A DNA stretch of 64,000 bases, from NCBI GenBank assembly GCA_001189345.1, contig LFKV01000011.1:30625-94624 (forward strand), read 5' to 3'. The position numbers and the translations under genes are program-made. This stretch comes from Candidatus Paraburkholderia kirkii (GTDB taxonomy: Bacteria > Pseudomonadota > Gammaproteobacteria > Burkholderiales > Burkholderiaceae). The notes beneath the pieces were generated by a model, which had not been told where the DNA came from, did no database searches, and saw nothing but the letters and a program-made list of their open reading frames with translations. Numbering within the stretch: the stretch's first letter is position 1; every line of letters starts with the position of its first letter. Positions 20,538 through 29,485 of this stretch are shown piece after piece.

Positions 20538-20585
20538 CCAGAAAAAGCAAAAGCCCCGCAAATCATTGAGATTTAACGGGGCTTT
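20538..20585 (-). terminator. Rho-independent terminator of the tRNA-Ser gene
   Basis: On the minus strand, AAAGCCCCG pairs with CGGGGCTTT across an 18-nt loop and is followed by a T-rich tract (TTTTGCTTTTT). It lies 12 bp beyond the tRNA 3' end. Confidence 0.8.
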
Positions 20586-20597
20586 ATTATGTTCTGC

Positions 20598-20687
20598 TGG
20601 CGGAGAGAGGGGGATTCGAACCCCCGATAGGTTTTACCCTATACACGCTTTCCAGGCGTGCGACTTAAACCACTCATCCATCTCTCC
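20598..20687 (-). tRNA. tRNA-Ser (anticodon GGA)
   Basis: The minus strand folds into a class II tRNA. The acceptor GGAGAGA pairs with TCTCTCC; the anticodon loop CTGGAAA gives GGA; there is a long variable arm (TATAGGGTAAAACCTA); the T arm is GGGGGTTCGAATCCCCC. The 3' GCCA is encoded. It reads UCC and UCU codons. Confidence 0.95.
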
Positions 20688-20698
20688 GGAAGATCGCG

Positions 20699-20704
20699 AT
20701 TATA
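20699..20704 (-). promoter_or_regulatory. -10 box of the tRNA-Ser promoter
   Basis: TATAAT stands 11 bp upstream of the tRNA 5' end on the minus strand. The IS3-type element begins at 20706, one base away, so the -35 region is now IS sequence (near 20722-20727, which reads GGCTTT). No good -35 hexamer is visible there. Confidence 0.65.
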
Positions 20705-20705
20705 C

Positions 20706-22022
20706 TGGACTTGCCCCCGCAAAAGCCGGACATGCGGTGACGCTTAAATTTTGAGGTAGTCTTCTGCCTATGTTTTAAGCCTAGTCACAACGTGGAACCT
20801 CTAGAAGTTCTGACCCAGCCGGAGCAGCGCCGCCGGCGTTCAATTGAAGAGAAACTAGCGATAGTTCGCGAGACTTTCGAGCCCGGTACAACGGTCTCTG
20901 GCGTCGCTCGCCGACATCAAGTGAATGCCAACCAAGTCTTCGGCTGGCGCAAGCTCTATCAGGACGAGAGCCTATCGGTGGTCTGCCGGCGAGCACGTGG
21001 TGCCGGCATCTGACCTAGCCGAAGCAATGAAGCAGATTCGCGAGCTGCAGCGATTGCTAGGAAAGAAGACAATGGAGGTAGAAATCCTCCGTGAAGCAGT
21101 GGAGTATGGTCGAACAAAAAAATTGACTGCGCTCACCATTGCTGCCGGGGGACGACCGTTGAAGACGGTCTGTGAAGTCCTGGGGGTGTCGCGCTCGAAT
21201 CTCGCAGTCAAGTCGAAGCGGCCGGCTGACTGGGTCGACCGGCGCAAGATGCCCGTGCTCGACGACACGGCGCTTGTCGCCGAACTTCATGAGTTGTTAG
21301 GCGACGCGCCGACGTATGGATACCGAGGTGCTTGGGCGTTGCTGAGGCGAAGCCGGGACATGCTGGCTCAACCGCGAGTAAATGCAAAGCGCGTGTATCG
21401 CGTGATGCGTCGCCACGGCCTGCTGCTTGAACATCGCCCTCGGCACGCCTCGTCTACGCGTCGGCATGACGGCAAGGTCGCGGTGGATAGCAGCAACATG
21501 CGCTGGTGCTCGGATGGCTTCGAATTCCGCTGCGATGCCGGTGTCCCATTGCGTGTCGTCTTCGCACTCGACTGTTGCGACCGCGAAGCCATGAGTTGGG
21601 CCGCGAGCACAGGCGGTTACACTGGCGATATGGTGCGTGACGTCATGCTTCAAGCCGTCGAGAACCGCTTCACCGGCGTGTTGAAGGCCGAAAGGGAAGT
21701 CGAGTGGTTAAGCGATAATGGTTCCTGCTACATTGCCGATGACACATTGAAGTTCTCTCGAAAAATCGGACTGAAGCCAGTAACGACACCCGTCAGAAGT
21801 CCGCAAAGCAACGGGATGGCCGAGAGCTTCGTTAAAACGATAAAGCGTGATTACGAAACGATAAAGCGTGATTACGTTTCGTGGATGCCGAAACCCGACG
21901 CCAGGACGGCGCTGCAAAATCTGGCCATCGCGTTCGACCACGATAACGAGTCACACCCGCATAGCGCCCTTAAATACCGCTCGCCACGCGAGTTTCATCG
22001 GCACAATGCGATAAGCCAATGA
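20706..22022 (+). mobile_element. IS3-family element (IS2 group), right end missing
   Basis: The left end TGGACTTGCCCCCGCA begins at 20706, and the two-frame transposase follows. No matching inverted repeat is found after the orfB stop at 22022; instead the next gene's 3' end begins within 16 bp. The element has therefore lost its right terminus and cannot move by itself. Part of the same left end occurs at 18562-18635. Confidence 0.85.
20792..22022 (+). pseudogene. IS3-family (IS2 group) transposase OrfA/OrfB
   Basis: OrfA carries the IS2-type helix-turn-helix ([34 protein letters not shown]). It is shifted at about 20980, so [20 protein letters not shown] lies in the OrfB frame. OrfB has the DDE residues in [24 protein letters not shown] and [17 protein letters not shown] 21-bp in-frame tandem duplication (21835-21855 and 21856-21876) inserts seven residues just after the catalytic Glu. 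IS2-group elements normally use programmed frameshifting near the orfA end, but the break here is earlier than usual, so OrfA is probably damaged. Confidence 0.8.
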
Positions 22023-22037
22023 GCGCCGCCGATGCGC

Positions 22038-22988
22038 TCAAACTGTTTCGCGTTCGGGATTCTCGTGAACAGGACATTCTCCGGGGAAGCGCTGGCCGGC
22101 GCCGATCGACTCGACGAGAAAATCCACGAATGCGCGCACCGCAGGAACCATGTCCTGGCGCGACAGGAACACGGCATAGAGCTGCGGCGACGGAAACGTC
22201 CAGCCCGGCATGACGGGCGAAAGCTGACCGGTGCGCAGGGGCGTGCCGTACATCATCTCGGGCAACGCCGCGATGCCGACGCCGCGCATCACGGCCTCGC
22301 GGATCATCGACAGGTCCGCGGTGAAGAGCCGCAGCTCGTGTTCGAACTCGTGGCGCGTGCCGTCCGGCGCGATCAGGCGATAGACGTGGCAGCCGTCGGA
22401 CGAGGGCATGTCGATGGTGTCGTACTGTTTCAGATCGGCGGACGTCATCGGCGGCGCGTTCGATTTCAGCAGCGACGGCGCCGCGACGAGCATCTGCTCG
22501 GTGCGCCACAGCGGTCTCGCGACGACGTTCGAGCTCGCCGGCGGCTCCGAGCGCACGCGCAGCGCGACGTCGATCGCATCCTCGAACAGGTCGACGACCC
22601 GGTTCGTCACGCGCAGCACGATGCGCACTTCTGGGTAGCGATGCATGAAGTCCGGCATCACGGCGGACAGAAACGTCTGCGCGATCGTGACCGGCACGGT
22701 GCCGCGCGGCGAATCGCGCAGACTCTGCACGACGTTGACTGCCGCCTGGGCCTCCGCGAGCATCGCCTGGCAATGCTGGTAGAAAAGCTGCCCGGCCTCG
22801 GTCAGCGCGAGCTTACGCGTGGAACGCTGCAACAGACGCACGCCGAGCGACGCCTCGAGCTCCGACACCCGCCGCGACAGCCGCGACTTCGAGATGCCGA
22901 GCACGGGCTCCGCGGCCGAGAATCCGCCGTGCTCCACGACGTGCGAGAAATACATCAGATCGTTCAGGTCACGCGAGTCGGCTTTCAT
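22038..22988 (-). CDS. LysR-family transcriptional regulator
   Basis: An intact 316-residue regulator. The N-terminal winged helix (MYFSHVVEHGGFSAAEPVLG, LLQRSTRKLALTEAG) is followed by an effector domain (VPVTIAQTFLSAVMPDFMHR, GVGIAALPEMM). It is divergent from the pirin pseudogene with 159 bp between starts. LysR-pirin pairs of this type are common in Burkholderia, and the regulator probably activated the pirin gene in response to a quinone-like or redox signal (inference). Its 3' end abuts the truncated IS3 element but the frame is complete. Confidence 0.88.
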   Translation of the reverse strand: MKADSRDLNDLMYFSHVVEHGGFSAAEPVLGISKSRLSRRVSELEASLGVRLLQRSTRKLALTEAGQLFYQHCQAMLAEAQAAVNVVQSLRDSPRGTVPVTIAQTFLSAVMPDFMHRYPEVRIVLRVTNRVVDLFEDAIDVALRVRSEPPASSNVVARPLWRTEQMLVAAPSLLKSNAPPMTSADLKQYDTIDMPSSDGCHVYRLIAPDGTRHEFEHELRLFTADLSMIREAVMRGVGIAALPEMMYGTPLRTGQLSPVMPGWTFPSPQLYAVFLSRQDMVPAVRAFVDFLVESIGAGQRFPGECPVHENPERETV

Positions 22989-23147
22989 GGTCGCCCGGTG
23001 AGACGTGAAAGTGCGTATTGACGCGGTTCGTTATCGCCGGCGGGACAATCCATTGCGCCGCGGCGTCTTTTACGGCCGAATCCGGCCCATATAATAGCTC
23101 TACGTTTCAAATTTATCGCTATTCTCCTATTTCCGACGCGAGGCAAC

Positions 23148-24019
23148 ATGTCCACCAGCCGCAGCATCGAACGCATCATTCCGGCAACACGCACCGTGGA
23201 AGGCGGCGGTTTCGTCGTGCATCGTCCGTTTCCGACCCGTCTTCTGATGGATTTCGACCCGTTCCTGCTGCTCGACGAGATGGGTCCCGCCGACTACGCG
23301 CCCGGCGAGGCGAAGGGCGCGCCCGATCACCCGCATCGCGGCTTGAGACGGTCACGTACATGCTCGAGGGCGAGTTCGGCCACAAGGATTCGGCGGGCCA
23401 CTCCGGCACCCTGTGCCCCGACGACGTGCAATGGATGACGGCCGGCGCAAGCGTCGTGCACAGCGAGATGCCCGCCGAGGAATTCACGCGCCGCGGCGGC
23501 CGCGTGCACGGCCTGCAGTTGTGGGTGAACCTGCCGCAGCGCGATAAGATGATCGCGCCGCACTATCAGGAGATTCCATCGGCGCGGATTCCGGTCGCGG
23601 AAAGCGAGGACGGCAAGGTCAACGTGAGGGTCATCGCGGGCGAGGCGCTCGGCGTGAAGGCCGCGATCGAGACGCGCACGCCGATCCTCTATCAGCACTT
23701 CTCGCTGAAGCCGGGCGCGAAGATCGAGCTCGCCGTGCCGCGCGATTTCCGCGTGTTCGAGTATCCGCTTTCCGGAACGGCCCTGTATGGTCCGCAAAGC
23801 CGGCCGGTGCGCGCCCAGCAGATGGTGATCTTCCGCGACGACAGCGACACGATCTCGCTCGCCGCCGGCGACGAGCCCGTGGAGCTACTGCTGATCGGTG
23901 GCATGCCGCTGAAAGAACCAGTCGTGCGTTACGGCCCGTTCGTGATGAACACCGAGGACGAGATCCGGCAGGCGGTGATCGACTATCAGGCGGGCCACAT
24001 GGGTGCGATCACGCATTGA
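23148..24019 (+). pseudogene. Pirin-family protein, one frameshift
   Basis: A cupin of the pirin group (quercetinase-like, metal-binding): [20 protein letters not shown], then DHPHRGLE with the metal-binding histidines, SVVHSEMP, LQLWVNLP and PVVRYGPFVMN. One base is missing at about 23344, inside HPHRGFETVTY, so the first 65 codons and the rest lie in different frames. This single lesion is the only one I see; it could be recent, or a sequencing error. Confidence 0.8.
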
Positions 24020-24150
24020 GCGCCCTCGCCCGCGCGGCGAGGTCGAAACGAGCGCAACGGCGCGGCGTGAACGGTCACATTGCGTCACAATGACCGTTCT
24101 GACCGCGCCGTTTTCGTCATTCTTGCATTCAACCCACAGAGGAGCAGCGC

Positions 24151-24549
24151 ATGGCCGGACCTACCCTGACCGCCAGCATCGGCAACACCGATTTTCAAGT
24201 CCGTCTCGAGGATGGCACGCATTCGTGGATCGCCGACGAACCCGCCGGCGTCGGCGGCGGCAACACCGGCCCGGAACCTGCCTCGCTCCTGCTCGCGAGC
24301 CTCGGCGCCTGCACGTCCATCACGCTGAAGATGTACGCGAAGCGCAAGGAATGGCCGCTGGAGTCGGTGCGCGTCGAATTGTCGATGAAGAGCACCGCCG
24401 AAGGCACGAACATCGATCGCCGTATCGCGCTCGAGGGCGCGCTCAGCGACGAACAGCGGGAACGGCTCTTGCGGATTGCCAATGCGTGCCCGATGCATAA
24501 GGTGCTGTCCGGTGCGATTCACATCGCTTCCGGGCTCGTGCCGCAGTGA
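24151..24549 (+). CDS. OsmC-family thiol peroxidase-like protein
   Basis: 132 residues, intact. OsmC/Ohr proteins reduce organic hydroperoxides with two cysteines; here these are Cys54 in LGACTSITLKMYAKRK and Cys113 in NACPMHKVLSG. The arrangement fits the YhfA-like OsmC branch rather than Ohr. It was probably cotranscribed with the DUF1857 gene 41 bp downstream. Confidence 0.88.
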   Translation: MAGPTLTASIGNTDFQVRLEDGTHSWIADEPAGVGGGNTGPEPASLLLASLGACTSITLKMYAKRKEWPLESVRVELSMKSTAEGTNIDRRIALEGALSDEQRERLLRIANACPMHKVLSGAIHIASGLVPQ

Positions 24550-24589
24550 CGCATCGCGGGCACCACGAACGTCCAAGGAAACCGCCGTC

Positions 24590-25079
24590 TTGAATTTCGA
24601 ACACCTGATCCAGATCAACGACCCGCTCAATCCGCTCGTCGAGGCGCTGACGCGCGAGCAGCTTTGGGAAGGCCTCGTCCTGCGCGCCGAGCAGCCGCAG
24701 CTGTTCGTGCTAGGCCTGGACAGCTGCGACATCCTCTCGCGCGATGGCGACGTGATGGAGCGCGAGCTACACTACGGCCAGGCCGTCGTGCGCGATCGCG
24801 TGACGCTCACACCCGGCTCGAGCGTGCGCTACGACATCATGCCGACCGCCGAGTACGTCGGCGATTCGCTGACGATGGAGATCGAGCAGCCCGACGAGCT
24901 TCAGCTCTTCCTGCGCTTCACCTACAAGCACGACGCTGCCGGAGAAGGAGAATCCGAGTCCGGATGAGCTTCAGACGCAGGAGATCGTGAAGTCGGCCTA
25001 TCGCGAGTCCGACATCGACACCGTGCGACTGATCCGGCAATTCGCGCACGGCCGCGGCGACGAAAACCCGCTGCATTGA
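24590..25079 (+). pseudogene. DUF1857/AtaL-like SRPBCC protein, C-terminal frameshift
   Basis: The product begins with TTG at 24590 (NFEHLIQINDPLNPLVEALT) and resembles the DUF1857 group of START-like ligand-binding proteins. At about 24945-24965 the frame shifts: the original continues as DELQTQEIVKSAYRESDIDT to a stop at 25077-25079, while the current frame ends at 24967. About 36 residues, including the final helix expected to close the pocket, are lost. Function of the family is unclear. Confidence 0.65.
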
Positions 25080-25172
25080 GCGTTTGGAGGATGCGGCGAC
25101 GAATGCTTCGCCGCCGCATCGAGCCTGGCTATCAAAAGTTGTGCTTCAATCGGAAAGTCTAGTTCCAAATAG

Positions 25173-25191
25173 GAATAGTTATCATTTAATA
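25173..25191 (+). promoter_or_regulatory. Possible Fur box upstream of hemP
   Basis: The AT-rich stretch GAATAGTTATCATTTAATA stands about 40 bp upstream of the hemP start and partly matches the Fur consensus GATAATGATAATCATTATC. HemP genes are usually Fur-regulated. The match is imperfect. Confidence 0.35.
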
Positions 25192-25227
25192 TAGGCCCAT
25201 CGAATCAACGGACGCACACTTTCCGAC

Positions 25228-25476
25228 ATGACCGACACGCTGCGATCCTCCACGCTCAGGCTGCGCCGTCCGGCCGTCCGCGACGCCGCGATTACCCGGC
25301 CGAAGACGACTACCGTCACGACGGTCCATGTCGCGCACGCGGCGGAGAGCAGCGGCGAACGGTCGCTGAAGAGCGACGCGCTGCTGCAGGGACGCAGCCA
25401 CGTGAGCATCGTGCATAACGGGGAAACCTATCAGTTGCGCGCGACTCGTCTGGGCAAGCTGATCCTGACGAAGTAG
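25228..25476 (+). CDS. hemP: Hemin uptake protein HemP
   Basis: 82 residues. The C-terminal signature LLQGRSHVSIVHNGETYQLR, followed by ATRLGKLILTK, is the HemP domain; the basic N-terminal half is variable in the family. HemP is a small cytoplasmic protein needed for expression of haem-uptake genes in some Burkholderia. No TonB receptor gene follows, so its usual partner is absent here. Confidence 0.85.
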   Translation: MTDTLRSSTLRLRRPAVRDAAITRPKTTTVTTVHVAHAAESSGERSLKSDALLQGRSHVSIVHNGETYQLRATRLGKLILTK

Positions 25477-25695
25477 CGGAAAGAACGGCAGTACGTACCG
25501 GGTATTGTGGGGACCACCTCGCCAAGAGGTGTTTGGCCTTAGCCAGCGAGGACGACTTGCACGCGAGAATTTAGACCCCTTCGTGCAAACACCAGCCAGT
25601 CGTCGATAGCAAGCGAAGCCGCTTTTTTTTTTTTTTTGTTCCCGCGCTTTTGCGATCTGCCCGCTCGAAAGCGGCAGCGCGATGATGGTCGAATG
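25477..25695. other. Non-coding stretch with a 15-nt poly-T run
   Basis: No supported gene. It contains a small hairpin (ACCTC...GAGGT at about 25524-25538) and 15 consecutive T at 25623-25637, striking in such GC-rich DNA. No RNA gene was recognised. Confidence 0.5.
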
Positions 25696-25736
25696 AACGG
25701 CACGCCTTCTCGAAGGAGCGCGTGCCGTTTTTGTTT
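25696..25736 (+). terminator. Rho-independent terminator
   Basis: AACGGCACGC (25696-25705) pairs perfectly with GCGTGCCGTT (25720-25729), followed by a T-rich stretch (TTTTTGTTT). On the plus strand it would end the hemP transcript about 220 bp past the stop. Confidence 0.75.
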
Positions 25737-25779
25737 GCGGCGCAGGGAAGCGGCCGGACGCAGCGGGAAGCCGCAGGAA

Positions 25780-26165
25780 TCAGACGTTCTCGATCCCGAG
25801 CACCGCGATGCCCGCCCGCGCGATCTGCGCATCCTGATCCGACTTCACGCCCGACACGCCCACAGCCCCGACGATATCCGCGCCCACGAAGATCGGCACG
25901 CCGCCTTCGAGCATCGCGGTCATCGGCGCGGAGAGGAACGCCGTGCGGCCCTGCTTGATCGTAGCTTGGTCTCGCGGCGCCCGAGCACGGCGGTGCGCGC
26001 CTTGCCCGTCGCCATTTCGACGGTGCTCGCGCCCGCCCCGTCCAGGCGATGCAGATGCAGCAGATGCCCGCCGTCGTCGACGATCGCGATCATCACGTTC
26101 CAGTTGTGTTCCCTTGCGTGCGCCTCGGCCGCGGCGGCCATGGCCTTGACGTCGTCGTCGGTCAT
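25780..26165 (-). pseudogene. GlcG/HbpS-family haem-binding protein, frameshifted
   Basis: The N-terminal piece (NVMIAIVDDGGHLLHLHRLD, GASTVEMATGKARTAVLGR) and the C-terminal piece (GRTAFLSAPMTAMLEGGVPI, GAVGVSGVKSDQDAQIARAG) are the two halves of a DUF336/GlcG protein, joined at a shift near 25965. Related proteins bind haem or have unknown roles beside glycolate oxidase. Its neighbours are iron genes (hemP and ftr), so a haem role is possible. Confidence 0.75.
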
Positions 26166-26209
26166 TGGTTCTCACGTCGGGCTCTCGTTGCCGTGCGTGA
26201 CGGCGTGGA

Positions 26210-27625
26210 CTATCGGGTGAAGCCCCAGAACATCAGGTACCACGCGCTGTCCGCGACGGCCAGCGCAGCGACAAACCATACCATCGCGAGCAGGCGCGGA
26301 ACAAGCGTCGACGCATGGCGGCTCGTTACGCGCCAGGCGAGCCACGCGCTCCACAGATTCGCCGCTGCGAGCAGACCGAGGCGCAGACCCGGCACCCACC
26401 ACAACGGCAGATGCTCCGCGCGCAGCAGCGAGACCGTCGTCGCCGACAGCCCGAGGAACACGCCGACGCCCGCGAGCGGGATCAGCGCAAGCGTCAGATG
26501 ATGCAGGCGCGTCGCGTTCATTTTGCCGAGCATGCGCACGGCGCACGCGAGCAGCGCGAGCAGCGCCGTGCCGTAGACAAGCCCTGTCACGACGATGTAG
26601 CCGATCACCATCGTGCCGTCGAGCCACGAGAAGACGTCGTTCTGCTCCGGGTAGTGCGTAAACAGGAACCACGGCGCGGTCGCGTCGAGCGGCCACAGAA
26701 TATTGTGATCGATCAGCCAGGCCGCGAGATATTGCTTCAGATCGATGAACCAGGTGCTCACCGTCCAGTGGAACGCCCCGATCGCGATGCCGAGCAGGCC
26801 GTACAGAATGAGCGCGGTGTCCCACGGATTCGCGGCCTTGTCGCCGAGCGTCACGACCTCTTCCGACGGCGAGCGCCACGTGAGCGCAATCGCGTCGCGA
26901 TGGCCGCTGCACCGGCCGCACATGTGGCAGTCGGCGGCGCCTTTCATGTTGCGCAGGGGCACGAGCGGCGCGCAGTTGATCGGAATCACGCGGTGGCCGT
27001 GCTCGCCCTGCTTGTACGAGCGGCGCCACGCGTCTTCGCTGACCTTGTAGTGGAACGGCGCCAGGCGCGCGAGCAGCGAAAACACGCCGTTTACCGGGCA
27101 CAGATACTTGCACCACACGCGCTTCTCGTGGCCATACAGCACGCCGATGATCATCGCGCCCACGGTCGAGCCGCCGAGCACCAGCAGCACGGCCTTCGGA
27201 TATTGGTACACGCTGACCATCTGGCCGTAGATCGTCGTGAGGCCGAACGCGACGAAAGGCCAGCCGCCCCAGCACATCCAGCGCGGAATCGCCCAGCCGC
27301 GGCCGAACTTGCTCGCGAACTCGGACAGCGCGCCTTCGGGACACAGCACGCCGCACCAGACGCGGCCGAGCATCACCATCGAGAGCAGCACGAAGGGCCA
27401 CCAGATGCCCCAGAATACGAACTGCGCGGCGAGCGTCAGATTGGTCCACAGATGCGCCGAGCCGTCGGGCAGCGGCATCACGGCCGGAACGACGATCAGA
27501 AACGCGTACACGGCAACGACGACCCACTGAATCGCGCGGATCGTGCTGCCGTGACGCTGCATCCACTGGCCGGCTTGCTGGAGCCGGCCAGGGGTTCGCA
27601 AACCCGGGGGCAATACGGAGCTCAT
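26210..27625 (-). CDS. ftrD: FtrD-like membrane iron-sulfur protein
   Basis: A 471-residue inner-membrane protein with about eight hydrophobic segments. The NapH/NosR-type motifs WCGVLCPEGAL and VWCKYLCPVNGV and the cluster CHMCGRCSGHRDAI should ligate Fe-S centres. In the FtrABCD ferrous iron system of Bordetella and Brucella, FtrD is proposed to pass electrons to or from the periplasmic ferroxidase/permease pair. Its start overlaps the ftrC stop (27622-27625, ATGA), so the two are coupled. The frame is intact. Confidence 0.85.
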   Translation of the reverse strand: MSSVLPPGLRTPGRLQQAGQWMQRHGSTIRAIQWVVVAVYAFLIVVPAVMPLPDGSAHLWTNLTLAAQFVFWGIWWPFVLLSMVMLGRVWCGVLCPEGALSEFASKFGRGWAIPRWMCWGGWPFVAFGLTTIYGQMVSVYQYPKAVLLVLGGSTVGAMIIGVLYGHEKRVWCKYLCPVNGVFSLLARLAPFHYKVSEDAWRRSYKQGEHGHRVIPINCAPLVPLRNMKGAADCHMCGRCSGHRDAIALTWRSPSEEVVTLGDKAANPWDTALILYGLLGIAIGAFHWTVSTWFIDLKQYLAAWLIDHNILWPLDATAPWFLFTHYPEQNDVFSWLDGTMVIGYIVVTGLVYGTALLALLACAVRMLGKMNATRLHHLTLALIPLAGVGVFLGLSATTVSLLRAEHLPLWWVPGLRLGLLAAANLWSAWLAWRVTSRHASTLVPRLLAMVWFVAALAVADSAWYLMFWGFTR

Positions 27626-28473
27626 GCTGGACGGCTTGCCGCCTTCTGTTTTTGCGCCATCTGATGGTTCGAACGACGCAGCAAAAGATAGATGACGATC
27701 CAGTACACTGCATACGCGACGAGATTCATGCCCGCGGGATGCGCGCGATAGCCGGTAAGCGCGGTGACGAGCGAGCCGAAGGTGCTCGAATCATCGAGAA
27801 TCGCGGACGTGTTCCACACCTGGCTGACGATGACCGGCAACACTTCCATGCCGATCAGCTTGTCGACGCCCGTCTCGAACAGACCGGCCGCGAGAAACAG
27901 CAGCATGATCTCGGTGACGCGGAAGAACGAGCGCCAGGAGAAAATCTTGCCGCCAAGCTGCAGCACGTAGAATGTCAGCAGCGCGAGGCCGAAGCCAAGG
28001 ACGATCGCCACGTACTGCGACACGTCGACGTGTCCCGATTGCCCGAAGCCGACGCCGTAGAGGAAGACGGCGGTTTCGCTGCCTTCGCGCGCGATCGCCA
28101 GCGCCACGAGCAGCGCGACGCCCCACCAGTGTCCATCCTGCGTGCTCTTTTGCAGCGACGACTCCATGTCGCGCTTCAGCGTGCGGCCGTGGCGCTTCAT
28201 CCATAGGACCATTTGCACGATCAGCACGCACGCGACCAGCACCATCGCGGTCTGGAAGTAATCCTGCGCGTTGCCCGAAAGCACTTCGGTGAAGCCGACG
28301 AGCGCCGCGCCCAGCGCGACCGCCGCGAGCAGGCCCGCCGCAACGCCGAACCACAGATAAGGCAGGCCGCGGCGCGCCTGATGATCGCCGTTCTTCAGCC
28401 ACGCGTAGAGAATGCCGACGACGAGCAACGCCTCGACGCTCTCCCGCCACACGATGAAAAGTACCTGCCCCAT
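27622..28473 (-). CDS. ftrC: FTR1-family iron permease
   Basis: 283 residues with seven hydrophobic helices. The two iron-binding REXXE motifs are present: Arg10-Glu11...Glu14 in WRESVEALLVVG and Arg129-Glu130...Glu133 in AREGSETAVFLYG. FTR1/EfeU permeases carry iron across the inner membrane after oxidation. The gene follows the cupredoxin ftrB by 66 bp and overlaps ftrD. Intact. Confidence 0.9.
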   Translation of the reverse strand: MGQVLFIVWRESVEALLVVGILYAWLKNGDHQARRGLPYLWFGVAAGLLAAVALGAALVGFTEVLSGNAQDYFQTAMVLVACVLIVQMVLWMKRHGRTLKRDMESSLQKSTQDGHWWGVALLVALAIAREGSETAVFLYGVGFGQSGHVDVSQYVAIVLGFGLALLTFYVLQLGGKIFSWRSFFRVTEIMLLFLAAGLFETGVDKLIGMEVLPVIVSQVWNTSAILDDSSTFGSLVTALTGYRAHPAGMNLVAYAVYWIVIYLLLRRSNHQMAQKQKAASRPA

Positions 28474-28539
28474 ATCCGAACCTCCCGCAATTCCACTTCA
28501 ACCGGCCGCGCGGTGCGAAACCCTCGCGCGACGCGTTTG

Positions 28540-28884
28540 TTACTTTGCGACGATCACGCCTTGCGCGGTCTGATGAAAGTCGTCGAAAAACTTGTATTCG
28601 CCCGGATCCAGCGGCGCGATCACGACGAACGAATCAGCGCCCGGCGCGAGCACCTTCTCCTTGCGCAACTGCACGCTCTCGAACTCGGCCGCGCCCTTGC
28701 CGACGTTGTGCACCTCGATCTTGATGCGCTGCCCTGCCGGCACCTCGATGCGCGCCGGGTTGAGCTTGCCGTCGTTCATTTCGAGCTTGAACGTCGGCAG
28801 ATCGGCGGCGTGCGCCATGCCGGCGCCCGCTGCGGCTGTGAGCAGCGTGATCGCGAGCGCAGCCGCCTGGCTTGTCAATTTCAT
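28540..28884 (-). CDS. ftrB: Periplasmic cupredoxin-like protein
   Basis: 114 residues with a signal peptide (cleavage expected after GMAHA, about residue 26) and a cupredoxin-like beta fold (FKLEMNDGKLNPARIEVPAG, PGEYKFFDDFHQTAQGVIVA). In FtrABCD it is the proposed ferroxidase. The closing segment holds Asp and His residues rather than a classic Cys-His-Met copper site, as in other EfeO/FtrB cupredoxins. It lies between ftrA and ftrC. Confidence 0.85.
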   Translation of the reverse strand: MKLTSQAAALAITLLTAAAGAGMAHAADLPTFKLEMNDGKLNPARIEVPAGQRIKIEVHNVGKGAAEFESVQLRKEKVLAPGADSFVVIAPLDPGEYKFFDDFHQTAQGVIVAK

Positions 28885-28939
28885 GCGGACTTCCTGAGAA
28901 TGAACGCGCCCGGCCGGCTCGGCCGGGCGTCACGGACGA

Positions 28940-29485
28940 TCAGTAACCGCCCTTCTTGCCGATGCCCGCGAACGGGAAGTCGTATTCGATCGTGAACGGC
29001 TTGAACCACGGGCCCACGCCCGTTTCCTTGTCGATATGACGGCCGAACGCCATGTGGCCCGTTTCCGACGGCGGCGCGATGTGCAGCTTCAGGTAATACT
29101 TGCCCGGGCCGAAGAGCTTCACGTTGTCGCCGTAGTGCGGGCCGTCGTTCGCGACCATCGGCATCAGGTCGCCCTTGATAGTCTGCGTCGTACCGACCTT
29201 CGTGAGCTCATAGGTCACGTTCAGATACGGCATCCAGTCGCCTTCGGCGAAACCGGTCGGGTTGTTCTTGACCGCGTGGATATTCGCCTCGAGGTGGATA
29301 TCCGAATCCGACGCCTTGCGCATCATGCCTTCCGGCGACATCGTGATCGGCTGGAGGTACACGGCACCGGTTTCCATGCCGCCCTCGATATGCTGCTTGC
29401 CGATCGGATATTCGGCGGCGGAGGCCGCCATCATCGCCGTCAGGCCTGCGGCGGCGACAAGGCCGCGCATCAACGTTGAACCCAT
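28940..29485 (-). CDS. ftrA: Periplasmic P19/FtrA iron-binding protein
   Basis: 181 residues with a signal peptide (MRGLVAAAGLTAMMAASAAE) and the P19 fold: EYPIGKQHIEGGMETGAVYL, DIHLEANIHAVKNNP, MVANDGPHYGDNVK and APPSETGHMAFGRHIDKET. P19/FtrA proteins bind copper and iron dimers in the periplasm and hand iron to the FTR1 permease. It is the first gene of the ftrABCD operon. ATG 29485 and ATG 29470 are possible starts. Intact. Confidence 0.88.
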   Translation of the reverse strand: MGSTLMRGLVAAAGLTAMMAASAAEYPIGKQHIEGGMETGAVYLQPITMSPEGMMRKASDSDIHLEANIHAVKNNPTGFAEGDWMPYLNVTYELTKVGTTQTIKGDLMPMVANDGPHYGDNVKLFGPGKYYLKLHIAPPSETGHMAFGRHIDKETGVGPWFKPFTIEYDFPFAGIGKKGGY

